64,000 bases of DNA from assembly GCA_015069575.1 (NCBI GenBank), contig SVIH01000005.1:60712-124711 (forward strand). The letters are read 5' to 3'. The position numbers and the translations under genes are program-made. Of the stretch, positions 18,588 to 27,548 are shown in pieces. Source of the stretch: Clostridiales bacterium (lineage in GTDB: Bacteria > Bacillota > Clostridia > Christensenellales > QALW01). The notes under the pieces are model-generated. The model was not told the DNA's origin. It saw only the letters and a list, made by a program, of their open reading frames with translations, and searched no databases. Position 1 is the first letter of the stretch, and each line of letters begins with the position of its first letter.

Positions 18588-19162
18588 TAGCTGTTACCCC
18601 CTAACACATTATAGGCTTCTATTGAATAGTTTACGCTTGTTATAACTGCCTGTGATGTAAAAGTGGCGCTTGTTACACCTGTAATATCATCACCTTCGCC
18701 GTTTGCCTTTACCCAGTTAAAAGGTCCTTTTTTATTATTAAACTGATTTAAAAATTCACCTTTTGCGGCATTTTGTCCAAGACCGGGTGTTTCATCGTCC
18801 ATAGAAAGTATTGCCGTTTTTAAAACATTACCGTTAATGTCAATACCCGTCATAACAGAAACCAATCCGCCATAACCTTTTGTTCCGCAAGTAAAAATAT
18901 ACCCTATTTTTTTGCCTGCGCCATCAAAAGCGGTGCAATATGATACCTGAACATCTTCAACCTGAACTTGTCCGAATTCACCAAAGGCACTTGCAGAAGA
19001 AAACACAATCTTTCTTGTTGCAATTTCTTCTTCCTGTAAATTTTGTTTAATTCTTTCCTTTGTTAAAAAGTTTGTGCCTGCCAATAATCCGGCAGAAACA
19101 AGACATATTATAAAAATTTTCAACGCCGGTGAAAAAATTTCTTTAAATTTAATTTTTGCCAT
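18587..19162 (-). CDS. rnfG: Rnf complex flavoprotein subunit RnfG
   Basis: The 191-residue protein has one N-terminal helix (about 11-31) and an extracytoplasmic FMN-binding domain. The covalent FMN site is the Thr in the TGVTSATFTS motif (Thr167), modified by ApbE, which is encoded at the head of this operon. RnfG carries electrons between RnfB/D and the membrane. The start overlaps the rnfD 3' end by 14 bases. Confidence 0.95.
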   Translation of the reverse strand: MAKIKFKEIFSPALKIFIICLVSAGLLAGTNFLTKERIKQNLQEEEIATRKIVFSSASAFGEFGQVQVEDVQVSYCTAFDGAGKKIGYIFTCGTKGYGGLVSVMTGIDINGNVLKTAILSMDDETPGLGQNAAKGEFLNQFNNKKGPFNWVKANGEGDDITGVTSATFTSQAVITSVNYSIEAYNVLGGNS

Positions 19163-20108
19163 TTTTAACCTCCTTCACCTTGCCAAAGTATTTAGGTAAA
19201 GTTAAATTATCTATATGAGGCGTTAAAATGTTCATTAAAAGAATTGAATAAGAAACTCCTTCGGGCAAAGAGCCAAACAGCCTGATTGCAACTGTTATAG
19301 CGCCGCAACCAATGCCAAATATCACTTTACCCCATTTTGTTATTGGGCTTGTTACATAGTCCGTTGCCATAAAAATTGCGCCGAGGAATAATCCGCCTGA
19401 AAGAATATGATATAATGCAAAATTCACATCAAAGCCTTTTAAAAAGGTTAAAACAAACACTGTGCCTATAAATGTTACAGGAATAATCGGTGAAATTACT
19501 TTTTTAATAATAAGATATATTCCGCCTAGCAACAATGCAATTACGCTTGTTTCACCGATACTGCCTGCGCGAACGCCAAGAAGCATTTCTAAAAATGTTG
19601 GCATTTCACCAACGCCTGTTGATAAAATTCCTAAAGGCGTTGCACCTGTTAAACCGTCAATATGTTCTTTATAGTTGGGGGTTACCCACGAAGTCATCGC
19701 GCCGGCAAAACAAAGCATTAAAATAATTCTTGCTGTAATTGCAGGGTTTACAAAATTCTGTCCTAAACCGCCAAAGAACTGTTTAACTACAACTATAGCA
19801 ACTATACTGCCAAAGACAGCCATCCATAAAGGAATATTTACAGGCAAATTAAGTGCAAGCAACACTCCTGTTACCACTGCGCTTAAATCACCGATAGTGT
19901 TATTTCTTTTCATTACCTTACGGCATATAAATTCACAAAGCACGGAAGAAATACTACAGGTTAATACAACTAAAAGTGCCCTGAAGCCAAAGAAGATTAC
20001 TGAAGCAATTATTGCAGGAATCAAAGCAATAATTACATCAAGCATTATTTTTGTAGTAGTATCTTTGCCCAAAATATGTGGCGAAGACGAAATAGTGCGT
20101 TTTGCCAT
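19149..20108 (-). CDS. rnfD: Rnf complex membrane flavoprotein RnfD
   Basis: The 319-residue polytopic protein (about nine helices) has the covalent FMN site GATPL (Thr157) in DGLTGATPLG. It is homologous to NqrB and takes part in the redox-driven ion pumping step. The sequence ends with a lysine-rich cytoplasmic tail overlapping rnfG. No residues look missing. Confidence 0.96.
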   Translation of the reverse strand: MAKRTISSSPHILGKDTTTKIMLDVIIALIPAIIASVIFFGFRALLVVLTCSISSVLCEFICRKVMKRNNTIGDLSAVVTGVLLALNLPVNIPLWMAVFGSIVAIVVVKQFFGGLGQNFVNPAITARIILMLCFAGAMTSWVTPNYKEHIDGLTGATPLGILSTGVGEMPTFLEMLLGVRAGSIGETSVIALLLGGIYLIIKKVISPIIPVTFIGTVFVLTFLKGFDVNFALYHILSGGLFLGAIFMATDYVTSPITKWGKVIFGIGCGAITVAIRLFGSLPEGVSYSILLMNILTPHIDNLTLPKYFGKVKEVKNGKN

Positions 20109-20109
20109 A

Positions 20110-21429
20110 TTACTTCTTTTCCTCTCTTAAAATTTGTTTTGAAAGACGCATATATTGCACAAGGGGTATTCCTGAAGGGCAAGAATATGCACAGCATCCA
20201 CACTCCATGCAAACCATAAGCCCAAGTTTTTTAAGTCTTGCCGCGTCTTTTTGCTCGCACGCCTTTTTAATAAACGAAGGCACCAGATTCATTGGGCAGG
20301 CTTCAACACACTTACCGCATTTAATGCATGGGCGCTCTTTTTTTATATCCGATTTATCAAAAGCAAGAATGGCATTGTTTTGTTTACAAACAGGTGCATC
20401 CAAATCATATATCGCACCACCCATCATAGGTCCGCCAAGAATCAATTTTTCAGCATCATATTTAAATCCGCCGCAAAAATCAATTACATCTCCTATTCTT
20501 GTACCAATAGGAACACGAACGTTTTTAGGCTCTTTTACTGCGGAGCCATCAACAGTTAATGAACGGCTTACAAGTGGCTTTCCTGTTTTAAGATACCTTG
20601 AAATAAAAGCAACTGTTGCTATGTTTATTACAATACAACCAACATCGCTTGGAAGTTTGCCTTCAGGCACTGTTCTGCCTGTAGCAGAGAGCACCATCAT
20701 TTTTTCTGCACCTTGAGGATACTTGCTTTTAAGCGCCATCACAGAAGTTTTACGGGCTTGTGTATCGCTTTTTTTCGCAATGGTTTTTAATATTTTTATT
20801 GCCTGTGGTTTATTATCTTCAACAGCAATAACAACATTTTCAATATTTAAAATTTCGCTTATTGTATAAACGCCTGAAAGTACATCCCACGAATTATCTA
20901 TAGCCTCGCGATAATCAACAGTTATGTAAGGTTCACATTCGGCGGCATTTATAATCAGCGTATCAATTTTTTTATCTTCAGGAATGTTAAACTTCACATG
21001 CGTGGGAAACCCTGCGCCGCCTAAGCCAACAACACCCGATTCCCTTACAGCCTTACAAAGATCCTGAACTGTTTCAACTACAGGTGGATGTATATCATTA
21101 AAAAGAGTCATATTACCATCTGATTCAATGGCAATTGCCTTTGTGATTAACCCGCTTGCAGTTTTAATTTCACCAATAGATTTAACCGTTCCTGAAACGG
21201 AAGAATGAACAGGCGCGCTGATATACTTATCACTATCACCTATTTTTTGCCCAACAAAAACCTGATCGCCTACTTTAACAATAGGTTCACAGGGCGCACC
21301 GATATTCTGCAATAAAGGAATAACTACCGTTTTAGGCGTTGGTATCCTTTGGGCGCTTAAATCTTTTGTGTTTTTGTGGTGGGGCACCATTACGCCCCCC
21401 GAAGCTTGCTTTTTTGCTTTTAAAATCAT
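20110..21429 (-). CDS. rnfC: Rnf complex NADH-oxidoreductase subunit RnfC
   Basis: The 439-residue peripheral subunit exchanges electrons with NAD+. It has the N-terminal glycine-rich barrel-like region, the NAD/FMN-binding GLGGAGFPTHVKF loop (about 140-152), a SLBB-like domain, and two C-terminal [4Fe-4S] motifs (CIKCGKCVEACP and CMECGCCAYSCP). It begins with an HHK-type soluble N-terminus and is typical in length. It is the first rnf gene, overlapping the Gx-type gene by four bases. Confidence 0.97.
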   Translation of the reverse strand: MILKAKKQASGGVMVPHHKNTKDLSAQRIPTPKTVVIPLLQNIGAPCEPIVKVGDQVFVGQKIGDSDKYISAPVHSSVSGTVKSIGEIKTASGLITKAIAIESDGNMTLFNDIHPPVVETVQDLCKAVRESGVVGLGGAGFPTHVKFNIPEDKKIDTLIINAAECEPYITVDYREAIDNSWDVLSGVYTISEILNIENVVIAVEDNKPQAIKILKTIAKKSDTQARKTSVMALKSKYPQGAEKMMVLSATGRTVPEGKLPSDVGCIVINIATVAFISRYLKTGKPLVSRSLTVDGSAVKEPKNVRVPIGTRIGDVIDFCGGFKYDAEKLILGGPMMGGAIYDLDAPVCKQNNAILAFDKSDIKKERPCIKCGKCVEACPMNLVPSFIKKACEQKDAARLKKLGLMVCMECGCCAYSCPSGIPLVQYMRLSKQILREEKK

Positions 21430-21932
21430 AAATCTTGCTCCCTTATTCTCTGAATATATGGTTTTAAAATTTTTATAATCACGCCTGTTACTGTTCCTGA
21501 AAAAAGTGAGAACACTACTAAAACAGGCAGATAATATATTAATGCAGGCGTTCCTGTTAAAAACATTGAAACACCTAACTGCGCTATATTATGTATTATT
21601 GCGCCGATTATTGATATGCCGATTATTGAAAAGGGGCATTTTTTCATTTTTAATAATACTGCCATTACAAGAAATGAAAGCAAACCGCCTGAAAAACTTA
21701 ATAAAAATGCGCTTACACCTCTTGTTAAAAGCGCAAAAACCGCTTTAACAGTTACAACGTATATTCCGCCCCAGAGATTTAAAACATTCAACGCAAAAAG
21801 CGTTATTACATTTGATAATCCTATCTTTGCACCAGGTGGTAAAAACGGCAGTGCAAAAAGACCATCAATAAACGAAACGGTAATGGCTAACGCGCCCAAT
21901 ATACCAAACAACGCTATCTTCTTTGCTTTCAT
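21426..21932 (-). CDS. Gx transporter-family membrane protein (heptaprenyl-diphosphate-synthase component I-like)
   Basis: The 168-residue membrane protein has five or six helices with the ECF S-component-like look: LPPGAKIGLSNVITLFAL and Ala/Gly-rich helices. The family (PF07456) is often next to rnf or apbE genes. It may transport a small precursor or be a structural partner. The substrate is unknown. It overlaps both neighbours by four bases, so it is part of the apbE-rnf transcript. Confidence 0.85.
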   Translation of the reverse strand: MKAKKIALFGILGALAITVSFIDGLFALPFLPPGAKIGLSNVITLFALNVLNLWGGIYVVTVKAVFALLTRGVSAFLLSFSGGLLSFLVMAVLLKMKKCPFSIIGISIIGAIIHNIAQLGVSMFLTGTPALIYYLPVLVVFSLFSGTVTGVIIKILKPYIQRIREQDL

Positions 21933-22285
21933 CCTGTTACCCCGTCAACATAATCGTTGCCTTCAACAATTAAAATCACTATTTTATTGGGAACGCAGGC
22001 AATAACCTGTCCGTTTTTATTTATTGCCCCTGTTTTGATGCAAACTTTATCAGGGCAATCAGAAGAATTCATCTGTATTTTACCGTTTTTTATAAGTATT
22101 TTTACCGTATCAATAATGATTTCTTTATCTTCACTAAGATTTATTCGTGTATATTCTTCGCCGTTTAAATATATTACCGCCTGCGCTTTTTCAGGGTTTT
22201 GAAACGAAAAAAAGCACAAAACCGCAGTTACAAGTATAACTGCAACAAGAATTATATCCCCTGTTTTAATTAACGGTTTTTTCAA
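21929..22285 (-). CDS. NusG domain II-containing membrane-anchored protein
   Basis: A short protein with one N-terminal membrane helix (ILVAVILVTAVLCFFSF) and a small extracytoplasmic domain of the NusG-II (KOW-like beta) type, with the recurrent SSDCPDKVCIKTGAI motif. This family accompanies apbE and rnf genes in Bacillota, often together with the Gx-type protein. The track start is a TTG at 22291 only three bases from AGGAG. The next TTG (22285, nine bases from AGGAG) is better spaced, so I use it. It overlaps the apbE 3' end by about 20 bases. Confidence 0.85.
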   Translation of the reverse strand: MKKPLIKTGDIILVAVILVTAVLCFFSFQNPEKAQAVIYLNGEEYTRINLSEDKEIIIDTVKILIKNGKIQMNSSDCPDKVCIKTGAINKNGQVIACVPNKIVILIVEGNDYVDGVTG

Positions 22286-23243
22286 AATCAATATCTCCTA
22301 CAACGGTTATTTCACCGTTTTTCGTAACAAAAATTCCCTGCGCGTTATATTCAGTTAATATACCCTTGCTTTTTTCTGAACCAACCATAAAGCACACAGT
22401 AGAAAGCGCATCAGACATAAGCCCATCGGGACAAACTACCGTCACGGAAACTAAATCCGTATTTACAGGATATCCTGTAGTAGCATCAATAATATGATGA
22501 TATTTTGTTCCGTTTTCTTCAAAAAAGCGCTCGTAACTGCCAGAGGTTGAAACAAAGCCTTCTTTAATATTAAAAGTACCAAGATATTTATTTGTATTAA
22601 ATGGGTCTTTTACCGCGCACACCCAATCTTTTTTTGAAGGATTTTGCCCGTAAAACAGAACACTTCCGCCAACGGTTATTACCGCGCCCTGAACTTTGTT
22701 TAAATCTAAAATTTCCTTTGCTTTATCTAATGCGTAGCCTTTTGCAGTTGCTCCTAAATCTACCTTTTGCCCTTTTAAAAGAGTTAAAGTGCCGTCTTTT
22801 AGCATAGTTTTTGAACCATCAACAAACTTAACGGCATCTTCAATTTCATTGTGTTCAGGCTTTTTTGCGTTTAGAAATCCTATGTTCCACAAAGTTGTAA
22901 GTGCACCAACGGTATAATCAAATTTACCTTCTGATTTTTCTAACAACGGTGTTATTTTTTCAACCTGTTCTGTTATATATTTATTATCCGTTGTGCCTGT
23001 TTCATTTAAAAGATTGATTTTGGAACCTTCTTTTGTTAATGAGCAGGCGTTTTCAATTTCATCAAACATATGAGAAATCTGAGTATAAACCACATCCGGG
23101 TTTTTACCGTATATTTTATATGAAATAACCGTGCCCATACCAGTAACTGTTCCGGAAAAACTTTCTTTAGATGCACACCCTGTAAAAATCAGCATAAAAA
23201 GACATAATATCGATATAATTTTAACAAAAACCCATTTTTTCAT
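22266..23243 (-). CDS. apbE: FAD:protein FMN transferase ApbE, lipoprotein form
   Basis: The 325-residue enzyme attaches FMN to the Thr of RnfG and RnfD. The N-terminus MKKWVFVKIISILCLFMLIFTGC is a lipoprotein signal (lipobox FTGC), placing the enzyme outside the membrane where those Thr sites are. Motifs include VDLGATAKGYALDKA, the GGSV segment and the C-terminal HHIIDATTGYPV and VTVVCPDGLMSDALST blocks. It is the first gene of the operon that contains its targets. A terminator shared with ychF lies upstream at 23309, so transcription starts between them. Confidence 0.96.
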   Translation of the reverse strand: MKKWVFVKIISILCLFMLIFTGCASKESFSGTVTGMGTVISYKIYGKNPDVVYTQISHMFDEIENACSLTKEGSKINLLNETGTTDNKYITEQVEKITPLLEKSEGKFDYTVGALTTLWNIGFLNAKKPEHNEIEDAVKFVDGSKTMLKDGTLTLLKGQKVDLGATAKGYALDKAKEILDLNKVQGAVITVGGSVLFYGQNPSKKDWVCAVKDPFNTNKYLGTFNIKEGFVSTSGSYERFFEENGTKYHHIIDATTGYPVNTDLVSVTVVCPDGLMSDALSTVCFMVGSEKSKGILTEYNAQGIFVTKNGEITVVGDIDFEKTVN

Positions 23244-23308
23244 AATATAATTATATCTTAAATAAAGCCATTTTTCAATCTATTTATAAGCGAATATTGT
23301 AAAAAAAA

Positions 23309-23341
23309 TAAAAAGTCCTTTTAAAACAAGGACTTTTTTAG
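23309..23341 (-). terminator. Terminator after ychF
   Basis: The stem AAAAAGTCCTT/AAGGACTTTTTT with loop TTAAAAC lies just beyond the ychF stop and separates it from apbE. Confidence 0.85.
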
Positions 23342-24430
23342 TTAAACATTAAACCTGAAAAGTGTTATATCGCCATCTTGCATAACGTATTCTTTGCCTT
23401 CTGAACGAACTAGTCCTTTTTCTTTAGCCTGGGTCATTGATTTATATTTCATAAATTCATCATAGGCAATAATCTCTGCACGGATAAAGCCGCGTTCAAA
23501 ATCTGAATGAATTTTACCTGCTGCCTGAGGCGCTTTTGTACCGTTTGTAATTGTCCAGGCGCGAACCTCACTTTCCCCTGCGGTTAAGAAGGAAATTAAA
23601 CCTAAAAGCTTATAACTTGCTTTAACAAGCCTGTTAAGACCGCTTTCTTCTAAACCGTATTCAGATAAAAACATTTCCTTTTCATCTGCTTCAAGCTGTG
23701 AAAGTTCTTCTTCAATTTTTGCAGAGATCACCATAACCTGATCCCCGTCTTTTTCAGCCATTTGCTTTAACGCTTTAACCCCATCATTTTCTGTGCCAAT
23801 TTCGCTTTCAGAAATATTTGCAGCATAGATAATAGGCTTGGTTGTTAAAAGGAAAAAGGTTTTTGCAAGTTCTTTTTCTTCCTTTGTCATATTCATTGAG
23901 CGCACAGGTTTTTCGCTTTCAAGCCAAGGAATCATTCTATTTAAAAGGTCAACTTCTTCCTGTGCCTGTTTATCGTTACCCCTTGCGGCTTTTACAGCCT
24001 TGTCCAAGCGTTTCTGCGCAGTTTCCATATCAGCTAAAATAAGTTCTAAATTGATAGTTTCAACATCACGAACAGGGTCAATAGTGCCGTCAACGTGAAT
24101 AATATCTGCATTTTCAAAACATCTTACCACGTGAACGATAGCGTCAACCTCACGGATATGGGAAAGGAATTTATTGCCTAAACCTTCACCCCGTGATGCA
24201 CCGCGAACAAGACCTGCTATATCAACAAACTCAATAAAAGCCGGTGTATATTTTTTAGGATTATATATTTTTGCAAGTTCATCAAGCCTTGCATCAGGAA
24301 CGGACACTACCCCAACATTTGGTTCGATAGTGCAAAACGGGTAGTTTGCAGCCTCAGCCCCTGCATTAGTAATTGCATTAAAAAGTGTGCTTTTACCAAC
24401 GTTTGGTAAGCCAACAACACCTAATTTCAT
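23342..24430 (-). CDS. ychF: Ribosome-associated ATPase YchF (Obg family, OLA1-type)
   Basis: The 362-residue P-loop protein has Walker A GLPNVGKST near the N-terminus, switch sequences FVDIAGLVRGASRGEGLGN, and a NxxE-type nucleotide motif instead of NKxD, which gives YchF its ATP preference. The C-terminal TGS-like domain (HSDFERGFIRAEII) completes it. I start at the ATG at 24430, preceded by GGAGG at seven bases; the track's extra 16 residues are not supported. It acts as a monocistronic housekeeping gene. Confidence 0.97.
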   Translation of the reverse strand: MKLGVVGLPNVGKSTLFNAITNAGAEAANYPFCTIEPNVGVVSVPDARLDELAKIYNPKKYTPAFIEFVDIAGLVRGASRGEGLGNKFLSHIREVDAIVHVVRCFENADIIHVDGTIDPVRDVETINLELILADMETAQKRLDKAVKAARGNDKQAQEEVDLLNRMIPWLESEKPVRSMNMTKEEKELAKTFFLLTTKPIIYAANISESEIGTENDGVKALKQMAEKDGDQVMVISAKIEEELSQLEADEKEMFLSEYGLEESGLNRLVKASYKLLGLISFLTAGESEVRAWTITNGTKAPQAAGKIHSDFERGFIRAEIIAYDEFMKYKSMTQAKEKGLVRSEGKEYVMQDGDITLFRFNV

Positions 24431-24545
24431 AAAACAACCTCCGTTAAAGCAAACTAACTTTTGTATATTATAGTACAAATTTGTAAAATTGGCAAAGAAA
24501 TATTTGACTTATGTATACTTCAGGTGTACAATAAAATAAATAAAT

Positions 24546-24658
24546 GCAGAGTAGATGGTATGCGCTGAAGCAATACGCTTCTGAAGTGTTAAGGGATGGG
24601 AAGTTGCCTTTAAACGAATAACCCTATCGGGTTAGCGATATACTGTTGCATCCGCTGC
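24546..24658 (+). promoter_or_regulatory. THF (tetrahydrofolate) riboswitch
   Basis: The sequence begins GCAGAGTAGATGGTATGCG and ends GTTGCATCCGCTGC, which are the conserved P1 and junction strands of the THF riboswitch class. The strands close with each other (GCAG/CTGC), the internal GTTAAGGGATGGG and GGGTTAGCGATA segments fit the pseudoknot arrangement, and the downstream gene is a folate transporter. A probe of the structure would distinguish it from other folate aptamers. Confidence 0.93.
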
Positions 24659-24673
24659 AGGATGTATCACACT

Positions 24674-24703
24674 ACTCTCCTAATTTAAAATAGGAGATTT
24701 TTT
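24674..24703 (+). terminator. Riboswitch expression platform: terminator that includes the folT RBS
   Basis: TCTCCTA and TAGGAGA pair around an A/T loop and are followed by seven T residues. The 3' arm contains the AGGAG used by folT (eight bases before its ATG), so folate binding could both terminate transcription and hide the RBS. Confidence 0.85.
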
Positions 24704-24704
24704 T

Positions 24705-25226
24705 ATGCAAAAAATAAAATCAGTAAAAACTCTTGTTATCTGCGCTTTTTTATCGGCGTTAAGCATTATTTTTGGTAAATTTTTAAATATCCCCATTGGT
24801 GAAACAATTCGTTTTTCTTTTGAAAACACACCTCTTTTTCTTTCAGGAATAATGTTTGGCCCCATTATTAGCGGAATCGTTGCTTTTGTTAGTGATATTT
24901 TAGGAAGTATTTTAAGGGGCTATGCCATAAATCCTATAATTACCTTAGGTGCAGTTTTCACATCAGTAACAGGCGCATTCTTATTCAAAATTTTTAAAAA
25001 ACTGCCCGTTTTTATAAGATTGATTTTAAGCGTGAGTATTGCACATATTGTAGGCTCAGTTATAATTAAAACATGTGGGCTTAGTATTTATGCAGGCACA
25101 AGTTTTATATCGCTTTTACCTATGCGCTCGGTAAATTATCTTATAATGATTGTTATTGATACTCTTGTTTTATTTTTCTTATTAAAAAACCGTTCTTTTA
25201 AAAAAATATTGGAGTTAAATTTATGA
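24705..25226 (+). CDS. folT: ECF transporter S component, folate-specific FolT
   Basis: A 173-residue membrane protein with six helices and the ECF S-component fold. The sequence shows KTLVICAFLSALSIIFGKFL, then ETIRFSFENTPLFLSGIMFGPI, with a Pro-Gly rich loop typical of folate S components. It would dock on the EcfA-EcfA'-EcfT energising module, which must lie outside this window. It is controlled by the THF riboswitch directly upstream and overlaps folC by four bases, so the operon couples uptake with polyglutamylation. Confidence 0.93.
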   Translation: MQKIKSVKTLVICAFLSALSIIFGKFLNIPIGETIRFSFENTPLFLSGIMFGPIISGIVAFVSDILGSILRGYAINPIITLGAVFTSVTGAFLFKIFKKLPVFIRLILSVSIAHIVGSVIIKTCGLSIYAGTSFISLLPMRSVNYLIMIVIDTLVLFFLLKNRSFKKILELNL

Positions 25227-26473
25227 ATTATTCAGAGGCCATTGAATATATACATTCAATAAACTGGACTTTTTGCAAGCCCGGGCTTGAACGCATAAAA
25301 ATTTTGCTTGATAAATTAAATAATCCGCAGGATTCACTTAAATTTGTTCATGTTGCAGGCACAAACGGAAAAGGTTCTTTTTGCAAAATGCTTCAACAGG
25401 CTTTAACTCTTTCAGGGTATAAAACAGGTCTTTTTACCTCACCATATATTAAAGTTTTTAATGAACGGATGCAGATTTCAGGGCAGATGATAGATAATGA
25501 TGAACTTGCCCTTATAACCGAATATGTACGTCCTTTTGCCGATGAGATGGATGACAAGCCAACAGAATTTGAACTTATAACTGCCATTGCTATGGAATAT
25601 TTCAACAGGCATAATTGCGATATTGTTGTTCTTGAAACAGGTATGGGCGGAAGGCTTGATTCAACGAACATAATTACCACTTCTGTTTTATCAGTTATAA
25701 CAGGTGTTGCCCTTGACCATACCCAATTTTTAGGCAACACAGTTGAAGAAATTGCAAAAGAAAAAGCAGGAATAATAAAACCTTTTGTACCTGTTTTATT
25801 TGGTGGAAAAGATAAAAGCGCCGAAAAAATCATATCAGATGTTGCAAAAGAACATTCATCACCATTTTATTCAATAGATTATAGTAACCTTCTTATTAAA
25901 AAAATGACTATTGAAGGCACTGTATTTGATTACAACAACTATTCAGATATTAAGTTATGCCTTTTAGGTGAATATCAACCTGAAAATGCATCTTTGGTGC
26001 TTAAAGCATCAGAAATTTTAGTTAAGCAGGGTTTTGAAATTTCTGAAAATGCTCTAAGAAAGGCTTTTTTAACTGTTTATTGGCCCGCAAGGTTTGAAGT
26101 TTTAAAAACTTCGCCCCTTGTTATTTTTGATGGTGCCCACAATCCGCAGGGCATTGAAGTTTGCATAAAGAGTATTAAAACATATTTTAATAGGCAGAAA
26201 GTACTTGTGATGACAGGAGTTTTAAAGGATAAGGACTATTTTTATATTGCAAAAAAACTTGCAGAAATAACTGACACTGCACTCATCTTTACACCGGAAA
26301 ATCCCCGTGCTCTTAAAAAAGAAGATTATGCCGTAGTATTAAAAGAAAACGGCATTAATGCCATAACTTTTGAAACTATAAAAGATGCTTACTCCTTTGG
26401 GCTGAAAGAGGCTAATGAAAAAAATATGCCTTTAATAATTTTAGGTTCACTTTATACTTACTCTTTTATTTAA
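25223..26473 (+). CDS. folC: Bifunctional folylpolyglutamate synthase/dihydrofolate synthase
   Basis: A 416-residue Mur-ligase-family enzyme that adds glutamate to folates and so traps them inside the cell. It has the P-loop VAGTNGKGS near residue 44-52, the FolC signature LETGMGGRLDSTN, TGVALDHTQFLGNT, and the C-terminal DGAHNPQG. Start overlaps folT stop (ATGA-type overlap); expression therefore depends on the THF riboswitch. It fills the family's usual length. Confidence 0.95.
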   Translation: MNYSEAIEYIHSINWTFCKPGLERIKILLDKLNNPQDSLKFVHVAGTNGKGSFCKMLQQALTLSGYKTGLFTSPYIKVFNERMQISGQMIDNDELALITEYVRPFADEMDDKPTEFELITAIAMEYFNRHNCDIVVLETGMGGRLDSTNIITTSVLSVITGVALDHTQFLGNTVEEIAKEKAGIIKPFVPVLFGGKDKSAEKIISDVAKEHSSPFYSIDYSNLLIKKMTIEGTVFDYNNYSDIKLCLLGEYQPENASLVLKASEILVKQGFEISENALRKAFLTVYWPARFEVLKTSPLVIFDGAHNPQGIEVCIKSIKTYFNRQKVLVMTGVLKDKDYFYIAKKLAEITDTALIFTPENPRALKKEDYAVVLKENGINAITFETIKDAYSFGLKEANEKNMPLIILGSLYTYSFI

Positions 26474-26478
26474 TTTTG

Positions 26479-26507
26479 TTGACATCTGTTTTTTACTGTT
26501 ATATAAT
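26479..26507 (+). promoter_or_regulatory. Sigma-A promoter of ribU
   Basis: TTGACA, 17 bases, TATAAT: full consensus. The FMN aptamer starts nine bases after it. Confidence 0.9.
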
Positions 26508-26515
26508 ATATTTGT

Positions 26516-26617
26516 TTCGGGGCAGGGCGCAATTCCCTGACCGGTGGTACAGTCCACGAGCCATTTTGGTTGATGCGGCGAAATTCCGCAACCGACGGTA
26601 TAGTCCGGATGATAGAA
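26516..26617 (+). promoter_or_regulatory. FMN riboswitch (RFN element)
   Basis: The element shows the RFN signatures GGGGCAGGGCGCAATTCCCTGACCGG, the GGTACAGTCCACGAGCC arm, the GATGCGGCGAAATTCCGCAACCGACGGTATAGTCCGGATGA block and the closing GATAGAAATA. It precedes riboflavin transporter ribU, as in many Bacillota. Confidence 0.97.
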
Positions 26618-26639
26618 ATAATATTTTATTGTTTCATAA

Positions 26640-26668
26640 TCCCCCGATTTTTTGGGGGATTTTTGTTT
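26640..26668 (+). terminator. FMN-riboswitch terminator stem
   Basis: The stem AATCCCCC/GGGGGATT is followed by a T run. It lies between the aptamer and the ribU RBS (AAAGGAG) and provides premature termination when FMN is bound. Confidence 0.9.
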
Positions 26669-26685
26669 TTTAAAGGAGACTTATT

Positions 26686-27270
26686 ATGAAAAACACACGC
26701 AAATTAATCGTTACTGCTCTTTTTTCTGCATTAAGTTACATCTTAATGTTGCTTGAATTTCCCTTACCGTTTATACCAAGTTTTATACAGTTTGATTTTT
26801 CTGAACTTCCCGCACTTATTTGTTGTTTCAGCGCAGGTCCACTTTGGGGCGGTGCGGTTTGTGTAATAAAGAACATTCTTCACGGTTTTTCTTCTTCAAC
26901 AATGTGGGCGGGTGAACTTTCAAATATGCTTTTAGGCTTATGTTTTGTTTTACCTGCAGGCTTTATTTACAAAAAACATAAAAGCCGCAAAAGCGCACTT
27001 TTAGGTTGTGTTGTTGGCGCATTTTTAACTGCAATTTTAAGCATATTTATAAATTACTTTGTAACTTATCCCGTTTATATGAAACTATTTATGCCAAAAA
27101 GTGTAATTTTAGGTATGTATCAGGCATTACTTCCTAGTGTTGACAGCATTTTAGAAGCCCTTTTAATATTTAACACACCCTTTAACTTTGGCAAATATAT
27201 GATTGTTGCACTAATTACCTTTTTAGTTTATAAACGCCTTTCACCCATAATTAAAGGAATAAAAAATTAA
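26686..27270 (+). CDS. ribU: ECF transporter S component, riboflavin-specific RibU
   Basis: A 194-residue membrane protein with six helices. The conserved RibU marks are KLIVTALFSALSYILMLLEFPLPFIPSFIQFDFSELPALI, with the FDFSELPAL loop binding riboflavin, and a KNIL/HGF segment in loop three. It is regulated by the FMN riboswitch directly upstream and is a single-gene unit ending in a strong terminator. It must share an EcfAAT module with FolT. Confidence 0.95.
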   Translation: MKNTRKLIVTALFSALSYILMLLEFPLPFIPSFIQFDFSELPALICCFSAGPLWGGAVCVIKNILHGFSSSTMWAGELSNMLLGLCFVLPAGFIYKKHKSRKSALLGCVVGAFLTAILSIFINYFVTYPVYMKLFMPKSVILGMYQALLPSVDSILEALLIFNTPFNFGKYMIVALITFLVYKRLSPIIKGIKN

Positions 27271-27280
27271 TATATTAATA

Positions 27281-27316
27281 CAAAAAGCCTTGATGAAAAT
27301 TCATCAAGGCTTTTTT
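27281..27316. terminator. Bidirectional terminator between ribU and the DUF896 gene
   Basis: AAAAAGCCTTGATGAA/TTCATCAAGGCTTTTTT, a 14-bp or longer stem with A and T runs on each side. Confidence 0.92.
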
Positions 27317-27326
27317 ATGTTTTAAA

Positions 27327-27542
27327 TTAGCATTTTGCATCGGGTTTTCTTTTAACAGGGGTTTTTGTTCCGTCAGGATACTGAATAACAGTGTTATCAA
27401 GTATGCCTGAAAGCCCAAGTTTAAAGGACGCCCTATATTCATTGCGCAAAACTTCTCTTTCTTTTAATTCTTCTTCAGTTAATCCTTCGTTTTTAGCTTT
27501 TTTTGCTAAAAAGTTAATTCTATCAATTTTCTTCTGATCCAT
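27327..27542 (-). CDS. DUF896 protein (YnzC/YneP family)
   Basis: A 71-residue helical protein, starting MDQKKIDRINFLAKKAKNEGLT and containing TEEELKEREVLRNEYRASFK. The DUF896 family is typical of Bacillota and is thought to bind nucleic acid or to be involved in the SOS-type response (YnzC lies in the yneA locus of B. subtilis), but no function is established. It lies six bases downstream of the alcohol dehydrogenase gene in the same direction. Confidence 0.9.
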   Translation of the reverse strand: MDQKKIDRINFLAKKAKNEGLTEEELKEREVLRNEYRASFKLGLSGILDNTVIQYPDGTKTPVKRKPDAKC

Positions 27543-27548
27543 AATTTT

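Noticed and set aside
27327-27542. SOS regulator YneA locus
   Set aside because: The DUF896 protein alone does not define it; lexA and yneA are not present.
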